Source: Massilia eurypsychrophila | GTDB taxonomy: Bacteria > Pseudomonadota > Gammaproteobacteria > Burkholderiales > Burkholderiaceae_D | NCBI RefSeq assembly: GCF_002760655.1 | Contig: NZ_PDOC01000001.1 | Location: forward strand, 372,001-436,000 | Length of the DNA stretch: 64,000 nucleotides | Direction: 5' to 3' | In this document: in pieces, positions 25,691 through 36,188 of the stretch | How positions within the stretch are numbered: the stretch's first letter is position 1 | Layout of the letters: every line of letters begins with the position of its first letter | The notes under the pieces: model-generated | The model's database searches: none | What the model saw: the letters and a program-made list of their open reading frames with translations, nothing else | What the model was told of the DNA's origin: nothing | Program-made: the position numbers and the translations under genes

Positions 25691-28108
25691 TCAGTCGCGC
25701 AGCACCCGCGCCGGCGCCATGTTCAGGGCGCCGAGCGTGTGGCGCAAGGTCGACAGCACCGTCACCAGCGCCGCCAGCCCCAGCGCCGCCGCCAGCGGCC
25801 AGGCGCCCATCGGCGCCTTCTCCACGAATCCAGCCAGGTAGCGCGCAATCACCACCGCGGCAAGCGGCAGCGCGATCGCCGCGCCCAGCGCCAGCAGGCC
25901 GGCGAACTCGCGGCCGACCAGCCGCAATATCGCGCTGCGTCCTGCCCCGTACAACTTGCGCAGCACGATCTGGCGCGCCATCCGCTGCACGCTGTAGGTC
26001 GCCAGCACGTAGATGCCGAAGGCGGCAATCGCAATCGCCACAACGCTGGCCAGTCCCAGCAGCTTGGCCAGCCGCACGTCCTCGGCGTAATTTGCGGACA
26101 GGTAGGTTTGCGCACGCTCGATGCGGAATGTCTGGTCCGGCGCCTGGCGATGCAGCAGTTCTTCGATGGCGCCTTGCAGCGCGGCGATATCGCCTTCGCC
26201 GCGAACCAGCAGCATGACCCCGCGTGGGCGGATTCGCCACACCACCGGCCTTGCCGCTTCACGCAGCGACTGGATCCGCAGCGCCGGGGCGATGCCGATG
26301 ACCTGACCTGCCACCGAGCTGTTCGCCATGGTGGAAGTGATGACCTGACCCACCGCCATCGCCGGATCGGTGTAGCCCAACGCGAGCGCTGCGTTGGCGT
26401 CGATCACCAGCCTGTCGGCCGTGGTGTCGGTGTCGCGCGCGCTGTCGAACAGGCGACCCGAGACCGCCTTCAAGCCGATCACCTCGAAGAAGTTGGCGCT
26501 GATGTCGCGCGTGAGCAGGGTAGCCGCACTGCCGGATGGCGTGAGGTAAGGGATGTGGTTGCCGACGATCGGCTCGCCGATGGCATTCTGCGCGATGGCG
26601 ACGCCTTTCACTCCCGCCATGCGCGCCACCTGCGCGCGCATGGCCTGCGCCGGTTCGCCGCGCATTGCCTGCGGCAGTGCGACCGCCAGCATGCCCGAGG
26701 GGTCGAACCCGGCGTCGACTCGACTGGCAAAATTGGCCTGCCAGGCGATCGCCAGGGTGACGGCAGCCAGCCCCATCGCGGTCGAGAACTGCGCCACCGT
26801 CAGCACGCGCCGCAGCCACAGCCCGCCGCCCGTCTCGGCGCTGCCGCGGCCGGTGAGCGTACGCTGCGGACGCACGCCCAGCGCCACCCAAGCAGGGTAG
26901 AGCCCGGCCAGCAGCCCGGTGACGACGCCAAGGCCCAGTGCCGCCAGCACATTGACGGCGCCGAACATGTCCTTCAGCTGGCGGTCGACCAGTTCGGCGA
27001 ACACGGGCAGAAGCAGCCACGCGATCAGCAGCCCGAACGCAGTGGCGATCAGCGCCACCAGCATCGACTCGGTGATGAACTGTGCGGCCAACCGGCCCGC
27101 CGGCGCGCCCAGCACCTTGCGCACCGCGATCTCGCGCTGGCGCCGCACTGTGCGCACTGTCGCCAGGTTGACGTAGTTGGTGGCGGCCAGCAGCAGGATC
27201 ACCACCGCGACGGCGCCCAGGCTGCCGATCACGCGCGCATCGCCATGCTCGCTGCTGCCCGGAACATTAGCGGTGTCGGCGTCGAAGTACATCGACGGCA
27301 GGGCACCCAGGCGGATGTCGACTGGGTTGCGTCCGCGCAGTTTGGCGAACGCCTCGGCCCCCATCATGCTGATCAGCGGCGAACCGTTGGCGGCAGCCTG
27401 CAAGGCCTGCGCTAGCGTTGCGGCTGACGCGCCTTTCTTGAGTTTGACGTATACCTTGGCGTCTAGCCCGCCCCAGGAATCGAGCAGGGACTTGCGATAG
27501 CCGTCCGGCCAGGCCATCGTACCTTGGCCGGCCAGCGCCTCATAGACGATGGTGCTGTTGGGCGGCGGGTCGGGCAGGATGGCGCCGATGCGAAACGTCG
27601 CGCCGTGGATGGCGACGGTTTGTCCCAGCACGCTGGCGCGCCCGAACAGGCGCCTGGCCGTGCTGACGGTCAGCGCGAGGCTGGCTGGTTCGACGAGCAC
27701 TGCGCGCAGGTCGCCCTCGAGCGGGCGCACTCCGAACATGGCGCCAAACCCCTCGTTGACGGCGACCAGCTGGATCGGCATCACCTGCGCGCCCGCCTTC
27801 ATCGGCACCCCGAGCGGGAACAGCATGGTGGCGTCGTCCACCAGCGGATTGCGCCGGGCTTCCGCAAGGTAGGGCAGCGGCGCCAATTCGAACCACTTGG
27901 TGTCGCCGACGATATTGAACCGCGTCTTGACCAGGTAGACCTGCGCGGCATCGGGCACCTGTGCGTCGTAGCTGAACGAAAAGCGCACGAGGCCAAGCAG
28001 CAGGAAGCAGGCGGCAAAGCCGATTGAGAGCCCGAACACCACGACCGCCGAATAGCCCGGCTCCTGGACCAGCATGCGCCAGCCGATGCGGAAATCACGC
28101 AGGTTCAT
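25691..28108 (-). CDS. MacB/FtsX-type ABC transporter permease
   Basis: An 805-residue permease with two FtsX domains and two MacB-type periplasmic core domains. A membrane span near residues 20-45 (YSAVVVFGLSIGFAACFLLL) is followed by a large periplasmic part. FtsX segments with the EIAVRKVLGAPAGRLAAQF and RQIVLRKLYGAGRSAILRL coupling motifs come at about 330 and 690. Such permeases do not move solute through a pore but couple ATP hydrolysis to periplasmic movement, exporting peptides or lipids. It is the third gene of the sigma-54-driven operon after the adaptor and ATPase. Twice the normal FtsX content resembles the one-chain (SalY-like) permeases rather than dimeric MacB. Confidence 0.9.
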   Translation of the reverse strand: MNLRDFRIGWRMLVQEPGYSAVVVFGLSIGFAACFLLLGLVRFSFSYDAQVPDAAQVYLVKTRFNIVGDTKWFELAPLPYLAEARRNPLVDDATMLFPLGVPMKAGAQVMPIQLVAVNEGFGAMFGVRPLEGDLRAVLVEPASLALTVSTARRLFGRASVLGQTVAIHGATFRIGAILPDPPPNSTIVYEALAGQGTMAWPDGYRKSLLDSWGGLDAKVYVKLKKGASAATLAQALQAAANGSPLISMMGAEAFAKLRGRNPVDIRLGALPSMYFDADTANVPGSSEHGDARVIGSLGAVAVVILLLAATNYVNLATVRTVRRQREIAVRKVLGAPAGRLAAQFITESMLVALIATAFGLLIAWLLLPVFAELVDRQLKDMFGAVNVLAALGLGVVTGLLAGLYPAWVALGVRPQRTLTGRGSAETGGGLWLRRVLTVAQFSTAMGLAAVTLAIAWQANFASRVDAGFDPSGMLAVALPQAMRGEPAQAMRAQVARMAGVKGVAIAQNAIGEPIVGNHIPYLTPSGSAATLLTRDISANFFEVIGLKAVSGRLFDSARDTDTTADRLVIDANAALALGYTDPAMAVGQVITSTMANSSVAGQVIGIAPALRIQSLREAARPVVWRIRPRGVMLLVRGEGDIAALQGAIEELLHRQAPDQTFRIERAQTYLSANYAEDVRLAKLLGLASVVAIAIAAFGIYVLATYSVQRMARQIVLRKLYGAGRSAILRLVGREFAGLLALGAAIALPLAAVVIARYLAGFVEKAPMGAWPLAAALGLAALVTVLSTLRHTLGALNMAPARVLRD

Positions 28109-28118
28109 GGCGTCCCCC

Positions 28119-28802
28119 TCACGCTGCCGCTTGCAGCGCGTCGACCACGATGCGCCCGTCGAGCAGGTGCAGCGTGCGCGAAGCCTGCGCAGCGTGCGAC
28201 GGCGAGTGCGTCACCATCACCACGGTGGTGCCCTCGGCATTGATGTCGCGCAGCAGGCGCATCACTTCGTCGCCGTGCGCGGTATCGAGGTTGCCGGTCG
28301 GTTCATCGGCCAGCAGCATCGCCGGGCCGGCCACCAGTGCGCGGGCGATCGCCACGCGCTGCTGCTGGCCGCCCGACAGCTGCGACGGCCGGTGCGTGGC
28401 GCGGTGCGCGATGCCGAGCCGCGCGAGCATGGCGCCGACCCGCGCGCGCCGCTCGGCGGCCGGGGTGCCGGTGTATTCGAGCGCCAGTTCGACGTTCTCG
28501 AACACCGACAGCTCCTCGATCAGGTTGAAGCTCTGGAAGATGAAGCCGACCCGCCCGCGCCGCAGCGTGTTGAGCTTCGCTTCGCTCCAGCCGGCCACGT
28601 TCTGGCCTTCGAACCAGTACTCGCCGCTGTTGGGCACATCGAGCAGACCCAGAAGGCTGAGCAGGGTCGACTTGCCGCAGCCGGACGGGCCGGTGATGGC
28701 GACGTATTCGCCGGCGTCGATCGCCAGGTCGATGCGGTCGAGCGCGGTCGTCTGCACTTCGCCGGCCAGGTGGATCTTGCTGACGCCTACAAGTTTGAGC
28801 AT
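28119..28802 (-). CDS. ABC transporter ATP-binding protein, MacB/LolD type
   Basis: A 227-residue ATPase: Walker A GPSGCGKST near residue 38, Q-loop, signature LSGGQQQRVAIARAL, Walker B MLLADEPTGNLD and the switch histidine in VMVTHSPSHAAQ. The LADEPTGNLD form is the mark of the LolD/MacB/FtsE branch. It partners with the 805-residue permease encoded 10 bases downstream; in MacB itself the two parts are fused. It is preceded by 11 bases from the adaptor gene, so all three are one transcript. Confidence 0.92.
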   Translation of the reverse strand: MLKLVGVSKIHLAGEVQTTALDRIDLAIDAGEYVAITGPSGCGKSTLLSLLGLLDVPNSGEYWFEGQNVAGWSEAKLNTLRRGRVGFIFQSFNLIEELSVFENVELALEYTGTPAAERRARVGAMLARLGIAHRATHRPSQLSGGQQQRVAIARALVAGPAMLLADEPTGNLDTAHGDEVMRLLRDINAEGTTVVMVTHSPSHAAQASRTLHLLDGRIVVDALQAAA

Positions 28803-28813
28803 GATGGTTCCTC

Positions 28814-30100
28814 TTATTTGGACAACTGAAGGCGTTCGTTTTTTCCGAACGCCGCGTAACTCGATACGATCACTTTGTCGCCGGCGGCAAGGCCCGACAG
28901 CACTTCGACCTGGCTGTTGCTGCGCCGGCCGCTGCGAATCGCCCGCCGCGTCACCGTTTCGCCGTCGGTGCCGACGACGAACACCCAGGCGCCGCCGGTC
29001 TCGTTGATGAAGGCGCCGCTTGGCAGCAGCATCGCCTTGCCCGGCTCGCCCAGCGTCACCTGCGCGTCCAGGCTCTGGCCGGCTCTGAGCACCGGCGGCT
29101 GGCCATTGGTAAATACCATCTCGAGCGTGAAGCGGCCCTCCTTGATCTGCGGGTAGATCGTGCTGACGTCAGCCGCATAGGTCTGCTCGCCCTGTTTCAC
29201 GGTGGCGTGGCGGCCCACCGCCACCCGGTTCAGGTAGAACTCGTCGACCAGCGCCGACAGCTTGAAGCGGTTCGGATCATCGATGCGGCCGATGTTCTGG
29301 TTGGTCTTGACCGTTTCGCCGATCTGCAGCCGGAAGCCGGTCAGCATGCCGGCGACCGGCGCACGCACCGCCAGCGCATCGACCGTCGCGTTCACCAGCA
29401 GCAGGCCCGATTGCAGGCCCTTGATCGCGCTTTGCATCTGCGCCAGCGCGTCGCCGCGCACGCGCGACTCGGTCTCGGCCGCCTCGCTTTGCTGGCGAAA
29501 CGCGCGGCGCTGCTGCGCCAGCTTGTCGGCTGACTCCTCCAGGCTGACATCGGAGATGAAGCCCTGCGCCGCCAGTTTGCCGTTGCGACCGTGCTGCTTC
29601 TCCGCCTGCGCCAGCGCGAACTCGAGGTCGGACAGGCGGCGCTGGTGATCGGTGCGGCCCGCTTCCTGCGCCACGCGCAGGTTCGACAGGTTCGAGATCT
29701 GCTGCGCGTGTTCGGCCTGGCGCGCCAGCAGTTCGAGGTTGCGCTGCGGGTTTGACAAGCGAAACAGCAGTTGGCCTTTTTTCACCATCGCGCCGTCTTT
29801 GGCGAACACCTCTTCGACGCGGCCCGATTCGACCGAGTCGAGGATGACGGCGTTGAGCGGCTCGGCGCTGGCGCGCACCACGAGGTCGTCGAGGAACACG
29901 CCTTGTTCGACGCTGGCGATGCGCACCTCCTGCGCCGGCACCTGCAAGCCGCGCGGCATGAAGTGCCAGGCCGCGTAGGCGCCGGCGGCGGCCAGCACGA
30001 CGACGGCGGCGACGCGCGCCAGCAGCGGGCCGCGCCGGCGCGGCACCCGCACATCCATCGCGGCGCCGCTGGCGGCGAGTTGCGCACTAATTCGATCCAT
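28814..30100 (-). CDS. HlyD/RND-type periplasmic adaptor of the MacB-like exporter
   Basis: A 428-residue membrane fusion protein. A single N-terminal membrane anchor is at about residues 26-48 (VAAVVVLAAAGAYAAWHF). A lipoyl half-motif, a long coiled-coil hairpin (about 130-240, rich in Gln, Glu, Ala and Arg), a second lipoyl half and a beta-barrel domain follow. Adaptors of this type link an inner-membrane ABC permease to an outer-membrane TolC channel; no tolC gene is adjacent. It is the first gene of the operon, with GGAAG 7 bases before its ATG, and starts 37 bases downstream of a consensus sigma-54 promoter. Confidence 0.88.
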   Translation of the reverse strand: MDRISAQLAASGAAMDVRVPRRRGPLLARVAAVVVLAAAGAYAAWHFMPRGLQVPAQEVRIASVEQGVFLDDLVVRASAEPLNAVILDSVESGRVEEVFAKDGAMVKKGQLLFRLSNPQRNLELLARQAEHAQQISNLSNLRVAQEAGRTDHQRRLSDLEFALAQAEKQHGRNGKLAAQGFISDVSLEESADKLAQQRRAFRQQSEAAETESRVRGDALAQMQSAIKGLQSGLLLVNATVDALAVRAPVAGMLTGFRLQIGETVKTNQNIGRIDDPNRFKLSALVDEFYLNRVAVGRHATVKQGEQTYAADVSTIYPQIKEGRFTLEMVFTNGQPPVLRAGQSLDAQVTLGEPGKAMLLPSGAFINETGGAWVFVVGTDGETVTRRAIRSGRRSNSQVEVLSGLAAGDKVIVSSYAAFGKNERLQLSK

Positions 30101-30136
30101 CTGCCGCTTCCATCAAAAGTGAGATACCACCTTTAC

Positions 30137-30152
30137 TGCAAGCGCCGTGCCA
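30137..30152 (-). promoter_or_regulatory. Sigma-54 (-24/-12) promoter of the exporter operon
   Basis: On the minus strand the sequence is TGGCACG-GCGC-TTGCA, identical to the RpoN consensus TGGCACG-N4-TTGCW with correct spacing. Transcription should begin near 30125, about 25 bases before the adaptor ATG. The divergent gene encodes a sigma-54 activator, which strongly supports the call. Confidence 0.85.
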
Positions 30153-30192
30153 GCCCGTTTCCGGGGCATTTGCGTGCACTTTTGGCGCTCCC

Positions 30193-30233
30193 TGTCCGGA
30201 TCCGGACAAGCGCGGGTGTTCGGAAGTGAACAC
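30193..30233. promoter_or_regulatory. Two palindromes, candidate enhancer sites for the NtrC-type regulator
   Basis: TGTCCGGATCCGGACA (30193-30208) is a perfect palindrome, and GTGTTC-N6-GAACAC (30216-30233) follows 7 bases later. Both lie about 70-110 bases upstream of the predicted sigma-54 start, the usual position of activator-binding sites. Confidence 0.5.
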
Positions 30234-30269
30234 TTGTTCGCCAAGGCCGAAATAGCGATGCGGCAAAAG

Positions 30270-30334
30270 CTGGTGTCAGGTCTGACATTCGGACATTTCG
30301 TTTGGAAATGTCCGAATGTCAGACCTGACACCAG
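30270..30334. repeat. Perfect 30-bp inverted repeat (element C) in the divergent promoter
   Basis: Two perfect 30-base arms (30270-30299 and 30305-30334) are separated by GTTTG. Each arm carries TGTCAGGTCTGACA, itself a near palindrome, and then ATTCGGACATTT. The total length of 65 bases and the GGTCTGAC core resemble the 66-bp elements at 18.7 and 42 kb, but the rest of the sequence differs. It lies 49 bases before the response regulator gene. It has no T tract, so it is not a simple terminator. Confidence 0.85.
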
Positions 30335-30382
30335 AAATTCTGCTGCTAGAATGGCTGCGACTTCACTCTGGGCTCGCACCGA

Positions 30383-31712
<1,330 letters not shown>

Positions 31713-31723
<11 letters not shown>

Positions 31724-32936
31724 GCGGCGCCTGAAGGGCGGCGTGCTGGCGGCGGTGGCCGGGCTGCTGGCGCTGGCCGCCTGCGCCGGCGCCGCGGCCG
31801 ACTCGCCGCGCCTGCTGGTGCTGTGCGCGCTGGCGGCGCTGCCGCTGGCCGGCCTGCTGTGGCATGCGATGAATGGCCTGGTGTCGCGCAGCGCGGTGCG
31901 CGCCGAACTGCGCGACCCGCTGCCGGTCGACCAGCAAAGCCTGGTCGACAATGCGCTGGCGCTCGAAGCGCGCCTCGAGCACGCGCCGATCGCGCTGTTT
32001 CGCGTCGAGACGGCCGGCACGGTGTCGCCGCTGAACGCGAATGCGCGCCGGCTGGTAGCGCCCGGCCGCGCCGCCGACCCGGCCGACCTGTATCGCCAGC
32101 TGGCGGCGCAGCCGCTCGACGTGCGCGGCATGATCGGCTTCGACACCGAGCGCGGCGTCGAGCGCGCGCTGGTGTCGGTGTCGGCGCTGACCTTGCACGG
32201 CAGCGCCCAGCGGCTCGCCGCGCTGATGCCGGTCGAAAGCGAACTCGAAGCCGAGGCCCTCAACGCCTGGCGCCAGCTGGTGCACGTGCTGACCCACGAA
32301 ATCATGAATTCGCTCACGCCGGTGGCGTCGCTGTCGCGCACCGCCCATGAACTGCTGGAGGAATTTCGCGCCGGCCTGCCGGATGACGTCAGCGCCGACC
32401 TGGTGACCGCGCTCGACGCCATCAGCCGCCGCGCCGACAGCCTGGTCGCGTTTGTCGGCAGCTATCGCAGCCTGTCGAACCTGCCGGCGCCCAATCCGGA
32501 ACGGGTGCGCCTGGCCGAGCTGTTCGAGCGGGTGTCGGCGCTGGTCGACCCGGCCTGGCGCGCGCGCGGCGGGCGCACCGCGTTCAGCGTCGAGCCGGCC
32601 ACGCTTGAACTGATGGTCGACGCCGGACAGCTCGAACAGGCCCTGATCAACCTGCTGAAAAATGCGTTTGAAGCGACCGCTCTGGTGGCCGGCGCCGAAG
32701 CGCACGTGGTGGCGCGCCTGGGCCGCGGCGCACGCTTGCGCATCGAAGTGGGCGACAACGGCGCCGGCGTGCCTGACGCGCTGGTGGCGCATATCTTCAC
32801 GCCGTTTTTCACCACCAAGAAGCAGGGCGGCGGCATTGGCCTGGCGATGGTGCGCCAGCTAATCCACGGCAATGGCGGCACCGTGCGCTACGCCAAATCG
32901 GTCAGCGCCGGCGCCCGCTTCATCGTCAGCTTCTAG
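31713..32936 (+). CDS. Sensor histidine kinase with minimal periplasmic loop
   Basis: A 407-residue kinase, partner of the regulator it overlaps. Two membrane spans (about residues 10-28 and 33-50) are separated by only about five residues, so there is no periplasmic sensor domain. A PAS-like segment at about 85-175 is followed by the phospho-acceptor His195 in LTHEIMNSL, the N box ALINLLKNAFEA, G1 DNGAGVPD, F box FTPFFTTK and G2 GGGIGLAMVRQL. The EIMN form is typical of NtrB/NtrY-like kinases. Sensing through the membrane or through the exporter itself is suggested by the architecture. It ends convergent with, and 4 bases into, the elaA-like gene. Confidence 0.9.
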
Positions 32937-33385
32937 CGCAGCATGTCGATGTGCTGGATGCCGTCTTCATCGTACGGCGCGCTGATCGTGACGAAACCGA
33001 AGCTGGCATAAAACGACTCGAGGTACTGCTGCGCGCCGATCTTGATGCGGTGGCCCGGATACTGGCGCTCGGCGTGCTCGATGCCGCGCGCGATCAGTTC
33101 GCGGCCGATGCCGGTGCCGCGCGCCGCCTTTGCAGTGAGCACGCGGCCGAGCGACATTTCGTCGTACTTGGCGCCAGGCGCCAGGCAGCGCAGGTAGCCG
33201 GCCAGCTGGCGCTTGCCGTCGATGACGCGCCAGCCGAGCAGGTGGTGGGCATCGAGGTCAAGGCCGTCGAAATCGTTCCACAGGCATTCCTGTTCGAGCA
33301 CGAACACATGCTGGCGCTGGGCCATCACTTCGTACACGTCGTAGTTGCTAAGTTCGGCGAAGCTGCGCCACTGCCATTCTGTCAT
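32933..33385 (-). CDS. GNAT family acetyltransferase, ElaA type
   Basis: A 150-residue protein matching ElaA: RSFAELSNYDVYEVMAQRQH at the start, then VLEQECLWNDFDGLD. The acetyl-CoA-binding stretch is LTAKAARGTGIGRELIARGI, followed by IGAQQYLESFYASFGF. ElaA is an uncharacterised GNAT widely found in proteobacteria. It is the last gene of the gshA-deacetylase-elaA run, 15 bases after the deacetylase stop. Confidence 0.88.
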   Translation of the reverse strand: MTEWQWRSFAELSNYDVYEVMAQRQHVFVLEQECLWNDFDGLDLDAHHLLGWRVIDGKRQLAGYLRCLAPGAKYDEMSLGRVLTAKAARGTGIGRELIARGIEHAERQYPGHRIKIGAQQYLESFYASFGFVTISAPYDEDGIQHIDMLR

Positions 33386-33400
33386 TGCGTATCCAAATGC

Positions 33401-34444
33401 TTATGCCGCCGTCTCGAAACCTTCGAGCACGTTGACGACGTTGATGCCGATTTCGCCGACCGCGTAACCGCCTTCGAGCACGAACACGGTCGGCATCCCG
33501 AGGTGGGCGATGCGCTCGCCAATGCGCAGGAAATCGCCGCTTTGCAGCGCGAAGTGCGACAGCGGGTCGCCGGCGAAGGTGTCGACGCCGAGCGACACCA
33601 CCAGCGCGTCCGGCCCGTAGCTGGCCAGCTTGATGCACGCCGTTTCCAGCGCGGCGAACCATTGGGCGCTGCTGGAGCCGGCCGGCAGCGGCAGGTTCAT
33701 GTTGTAGCCGGCGCCAGCGCCTTCGCCCGTTTCGTCGGCGTGGCCGAGATAGAACGGGAATTCGGTGCGCGGGTCGGCGTGGATCGACGTAAACAGCACG
33801 TCGCCGCGGCCGTAGAAAATGCTCTGGGTGCCGTTGCCGTGATGGTAGTCGATGTCGAGGATGCCGACCCGCTTGGCGCCGTCATCGAGCAGGTGCTGGG
33901 CCGCCAGCGCGGCGTTGTTGAGGAAGCAGTAGCCGCCGAAGAAATCGGCGCCGGCATGGTGGCCGGGAGGGCGCGTCAGCGCGAAGGTGCCGCGCTCGCC
34001 GAGGCGCAGCGCGTGCGCCGCATTGACGGCGCAGTCGGCGCCGGTCTTGGCGGCGATCCAGGTGCCGGCCGTCAGCGGCGTGCCGCTGTCCATCGAGTAC
34101 AGGCCCATGCGGGCGGTGAAGTTGTCCGGTTCGACGTCGGCGCGCAGGCCGCGGATCGGCCACACCGACGGGAACGCGTCCTTGCCGGCGTTGGCCGGAT
34201 CGAGCGCCACCCAGTCGTTCCAGGCGCCGCGCAGGAAATGCAGGTAGCGCGGCGTGTGGATGCGCTCGAGCGACACCAGCGGCACGCCGTGCGGCGTGAC
34301 GATCTGGCCGAGGCCGCGGCGTCCCAGTTCGGCGACGACCATGTCGGCGCGTTCCGGTTTTTCGAAGCAGGGCGTCAGCTCGCCGCGGAACATCTCGAAG
34401 CGGCCGCGGTGCTGCGCATGGTGTTCGTTATAGAAGGTGAGCAC
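33401..34444 (-). CDS. Histone deacetylase family protein (acetylpolyamine amidohydrolase-like)
   Basis: A 347-residue zinc amidohydrolase of the arginase/deacetylase fold. The active site is seen as RPPGHHAGADFFGGYCFLNN (two catalytic His), the zinc ligands in ILDIDYHHGNGT (Asp and His) and SLGVDTFAGDP (Asp), and the closing FVLEGGY. The start MLTFYNEHHAQHRG is the bacterial acetylpolyamine deacetylase form. It would remove acetyl groups from polyamines or related amines in the cytoplasm. It sits between gshA and an acetyltransferase gene with gaps of 29 and 15 bases. Confidence 0.9.
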   Translation of the reverse strand: MLTFYNEHHAQHRGRFEMFRGELTPCFEKPERADMVVAELGRRGLGQIVTPHGVPLVSLERIHTPRYLHFLRGAWNDWVALDPANAGKDAFPSVWPIRGLRADVEPDNFTARMGLYSMDSGTPLTAGTWIAAKTGADCAVNAAHALRLGERGTFALTRPPGHHAGADFFGGYCFLNNAALAAQHLLDDGAKRVGILDIDYHHGNGTQSIFYGRGDVLFTSIHADPRTEFPFYLGHADETGEGAGAGYNMNLPLPAGSSSAQWFAALETACIKLASYGPDALVVSLGVDTFAGDPLSHFALQSGDFLRIGERIAHLGMPTVFVLEGGYAVGEIGINVVNVLEGFETAA

Positions 34445-34473
34445 GGGACTCCTCGGCGGGTTATTGGACCTTG

Positions 34474-36066
34474 TCAGTCACCGCACAGTGTACTTGAGTT
34501 ATAGGCGGCGACGAAGTCGTCGAAGCCCGGCCCCGGCGTTTTTTCGATCGCGGCCTGCTCGGCCAGCGACGCCTGCGCCATCTCGTCGAACATGCTCATT
34601 TCGGCCGGCATCAGCGCGCTCTCGCGGAAGTACGCCGCGTGCAGCTCGCTCTGGCGCAGACCGAATGCGGAAGACGAGCCGATTGCGCGCACTTCGTCCA
34701 GCACGCGCGCCGATGGCGTCAGCGCCGGGTTGTCGATCTTGGCCTGCTGCGCCGCCAGCGAGGCGGCATGCACGCCGCCGTCGTTGTGCTGCTCGTCGAG
34801 CAGCGCCGCGACCGGGCGGATCCGCTCGATCAGTTCATTCGCCCATGCCTGCAGGCTTACTTCTTCGTCGCCGCGCGTCAGCAGCAGGCCCGGACGGCGG
34901 CCTTCCTTGACGGTGCGGGCAAAATTGCGTGCGTGGACCGCGCTTTCGGCGACGTTGATCGCCGGGCTCTCGTCGAGCGCGCAGAACAGCAGGAAGGCGT
35001 CAAGGAAGCGCCCGGTCTCGACACTGATGCCGATCGGCTCGAACGGATCGACGTCGAGGCAGCGCACTTCGATGTACTGCACGCCGCGCTTGCACAGCGC
35101 CTGGATCGGCCGCTCGCCGGTGCGGATCACGCGTTTGGGCCGGATCGTCGAATAGTATTCATTCTCGATCTGCAGCACGTTGGTCGACAGCTGGATCCAC
35201 TCGCCGTCCTTCTTGGTGCCGAGTTCCTGGTATGGCGCGTACGGCCGGTTGACCGCGTCCATCAAGGTGGTGACGTAGCTCTCCAGGCTGTTCTCGTGCG
35301 GTGTCAGGCCCGACTGCGCGTCGTTCTGGTAACCGAGGTCGCTCATGCGCAGGCTGGTGGCGTACGGCAGGTACAAGGTGTCGTCGGACAGCGTCTCGAG
35401 CTTGTGCTCGCGGCCGCGCAAGAAGCCTTTCGACAGCGCCGGCGAGGCGCCGAACAGGTACATCAGCAGCCAGCTGTAGCGGCGGAAGTTGCGGATCAGG
35501 GCGATGTAGCTTTCGGACTGGAAGTCGCGCAATCCCTTGCGCCTTTCTTCGGGAATGCCTTCGCTGGCCAGCAGCAGCTGCCACAGCTTTTCCGGCAGCG
35601 AGTAGTTGTAGTGGATGCCGGCGATGCACTGCATCGCTTTGCCATAGCGCAGCGCCAGGCCGCGCCGGTAAACGTGCTTGAGCATGCCGATGTTGGAGGT
35701 GCCGTAGTTGGCGATCTCGATCTCGTCCTCCCCAGGCAGCTCGCACGGCATCGATTCGCTCCACAGCATCTCGTCGCCCAGCCTGGTATAGGCGTAGCGG
35801 TGGATCGCGTCGAGCTTGTGCAAGGTCAGGCCGATGTCATGCTCGGCCGGCGTGATGAACTCGAGCAGCGCTTCGGCGTAGTCGGTGGTGATTTGCGGAT
35901 GGGTCAGGGCCGAGCCGAGTTGTGGCGGGTGCGCGCTGCGCGCCAGCCGGCCTTGCGGGTCGACGCGCAGCGTCTCCCTTTCGATGCCGCGCAGGCCCTG
36001 GGCGAGCAGCGCGCGGTGCGCATCGTCGTCCAGCAGGGCCAGGCGGCGGGTCAGTTGGTTCGGCAC
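34474..36066 (-). CDS. gshA: Glutamate-cysteine ligase
   Basis: A 530-residue enzyme of the proteobacterial GshA class (E. coli type, about 518 residues), which joins glutamate and cysteine in the first step of glutathione synthesis. The start is a GTG at 36066 with AAAGGA 7 bases upstream and family sequence from residue 2 ([14 protein letters not shown]); the frame upstream is not conserved. Typical segments are GIERETLRV near the N-terminus, [35 protein letters not shown] and [18 protein letters not shown]. It leads the deacetylase and elaA genes. Confidence 0.93.
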   Translation of the reverse strand: MPNQLTRRLALLDDDAHRALLAQGLRGIERETLRVDPQGRLARSAHPPQLGSALTHPQITTDYAEALLEFITPAEHDIGLTLHKLDAIHRYAYTRLGDEMLWSESMPCELPGEDEIEIANYGTSNIGMLKHVYRRGLALRYGKAMQCIAGIHYNYSLPEKLWQLLLASEGIPEERRKGLRDFQSESYIALIRNFRRYSWLLMYLFGASPALSKGFLRGREHKLETLSDDTLYLPYATSLRMSDLGYQNDAQSGLTPHENSLESYVTTLMDAVNRPYAPYQELGTKKDGEWIQLSTNVLQIENEYYSTIRPKRVIRTGERPIQALCKRGVQYIEVRCLDVDPFEPIGISVETGRFLDAFLLFCALDESPAINVAESAVHARNFARTVKEGRRPGLLLTRGDEEVSLQAWANELIERIRPVAALLDEQHNDGGVHAASLAAQQAKIDNPALTPSARVLDEVRAIGSSSAFGLRQSELHAAYFRESALMPAEMSMFDEMAQASLAEQAAIEKTPGPGFDDFVAAYNSSTLCGD

Positions 36067-36188
36067 GGTGAATCCTTTCTTGTCCTGCGTAGCATGTACG
36101 GCGCAATAATTGGTGCAGAGAGTAACCGAAAATCGCCATCTTCGCCCGGCGGCACGGAAAACCGGGGGGCCCCCCGGGCAGCGCGCCG
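36067..36188. other. Short gap with a GC palindrome between the DUF885 gene and gshA
   Basis: This 122-base gap holds the gshA promoter region and a perfect 16-base palindrome CCGGGGGGCCCCCCGG (36162-36177) just past the DUF885 stop. The palindrome may act as a transcript-ending stem, but no T tract follows. Confidence 0.45.

Noticed and set aside
30270-30334. The 30-bp inverted repeat as a rho-independent terminator
   Set aside because: No T tract on either strand, and it lies between divergent genes where no transcript should end.
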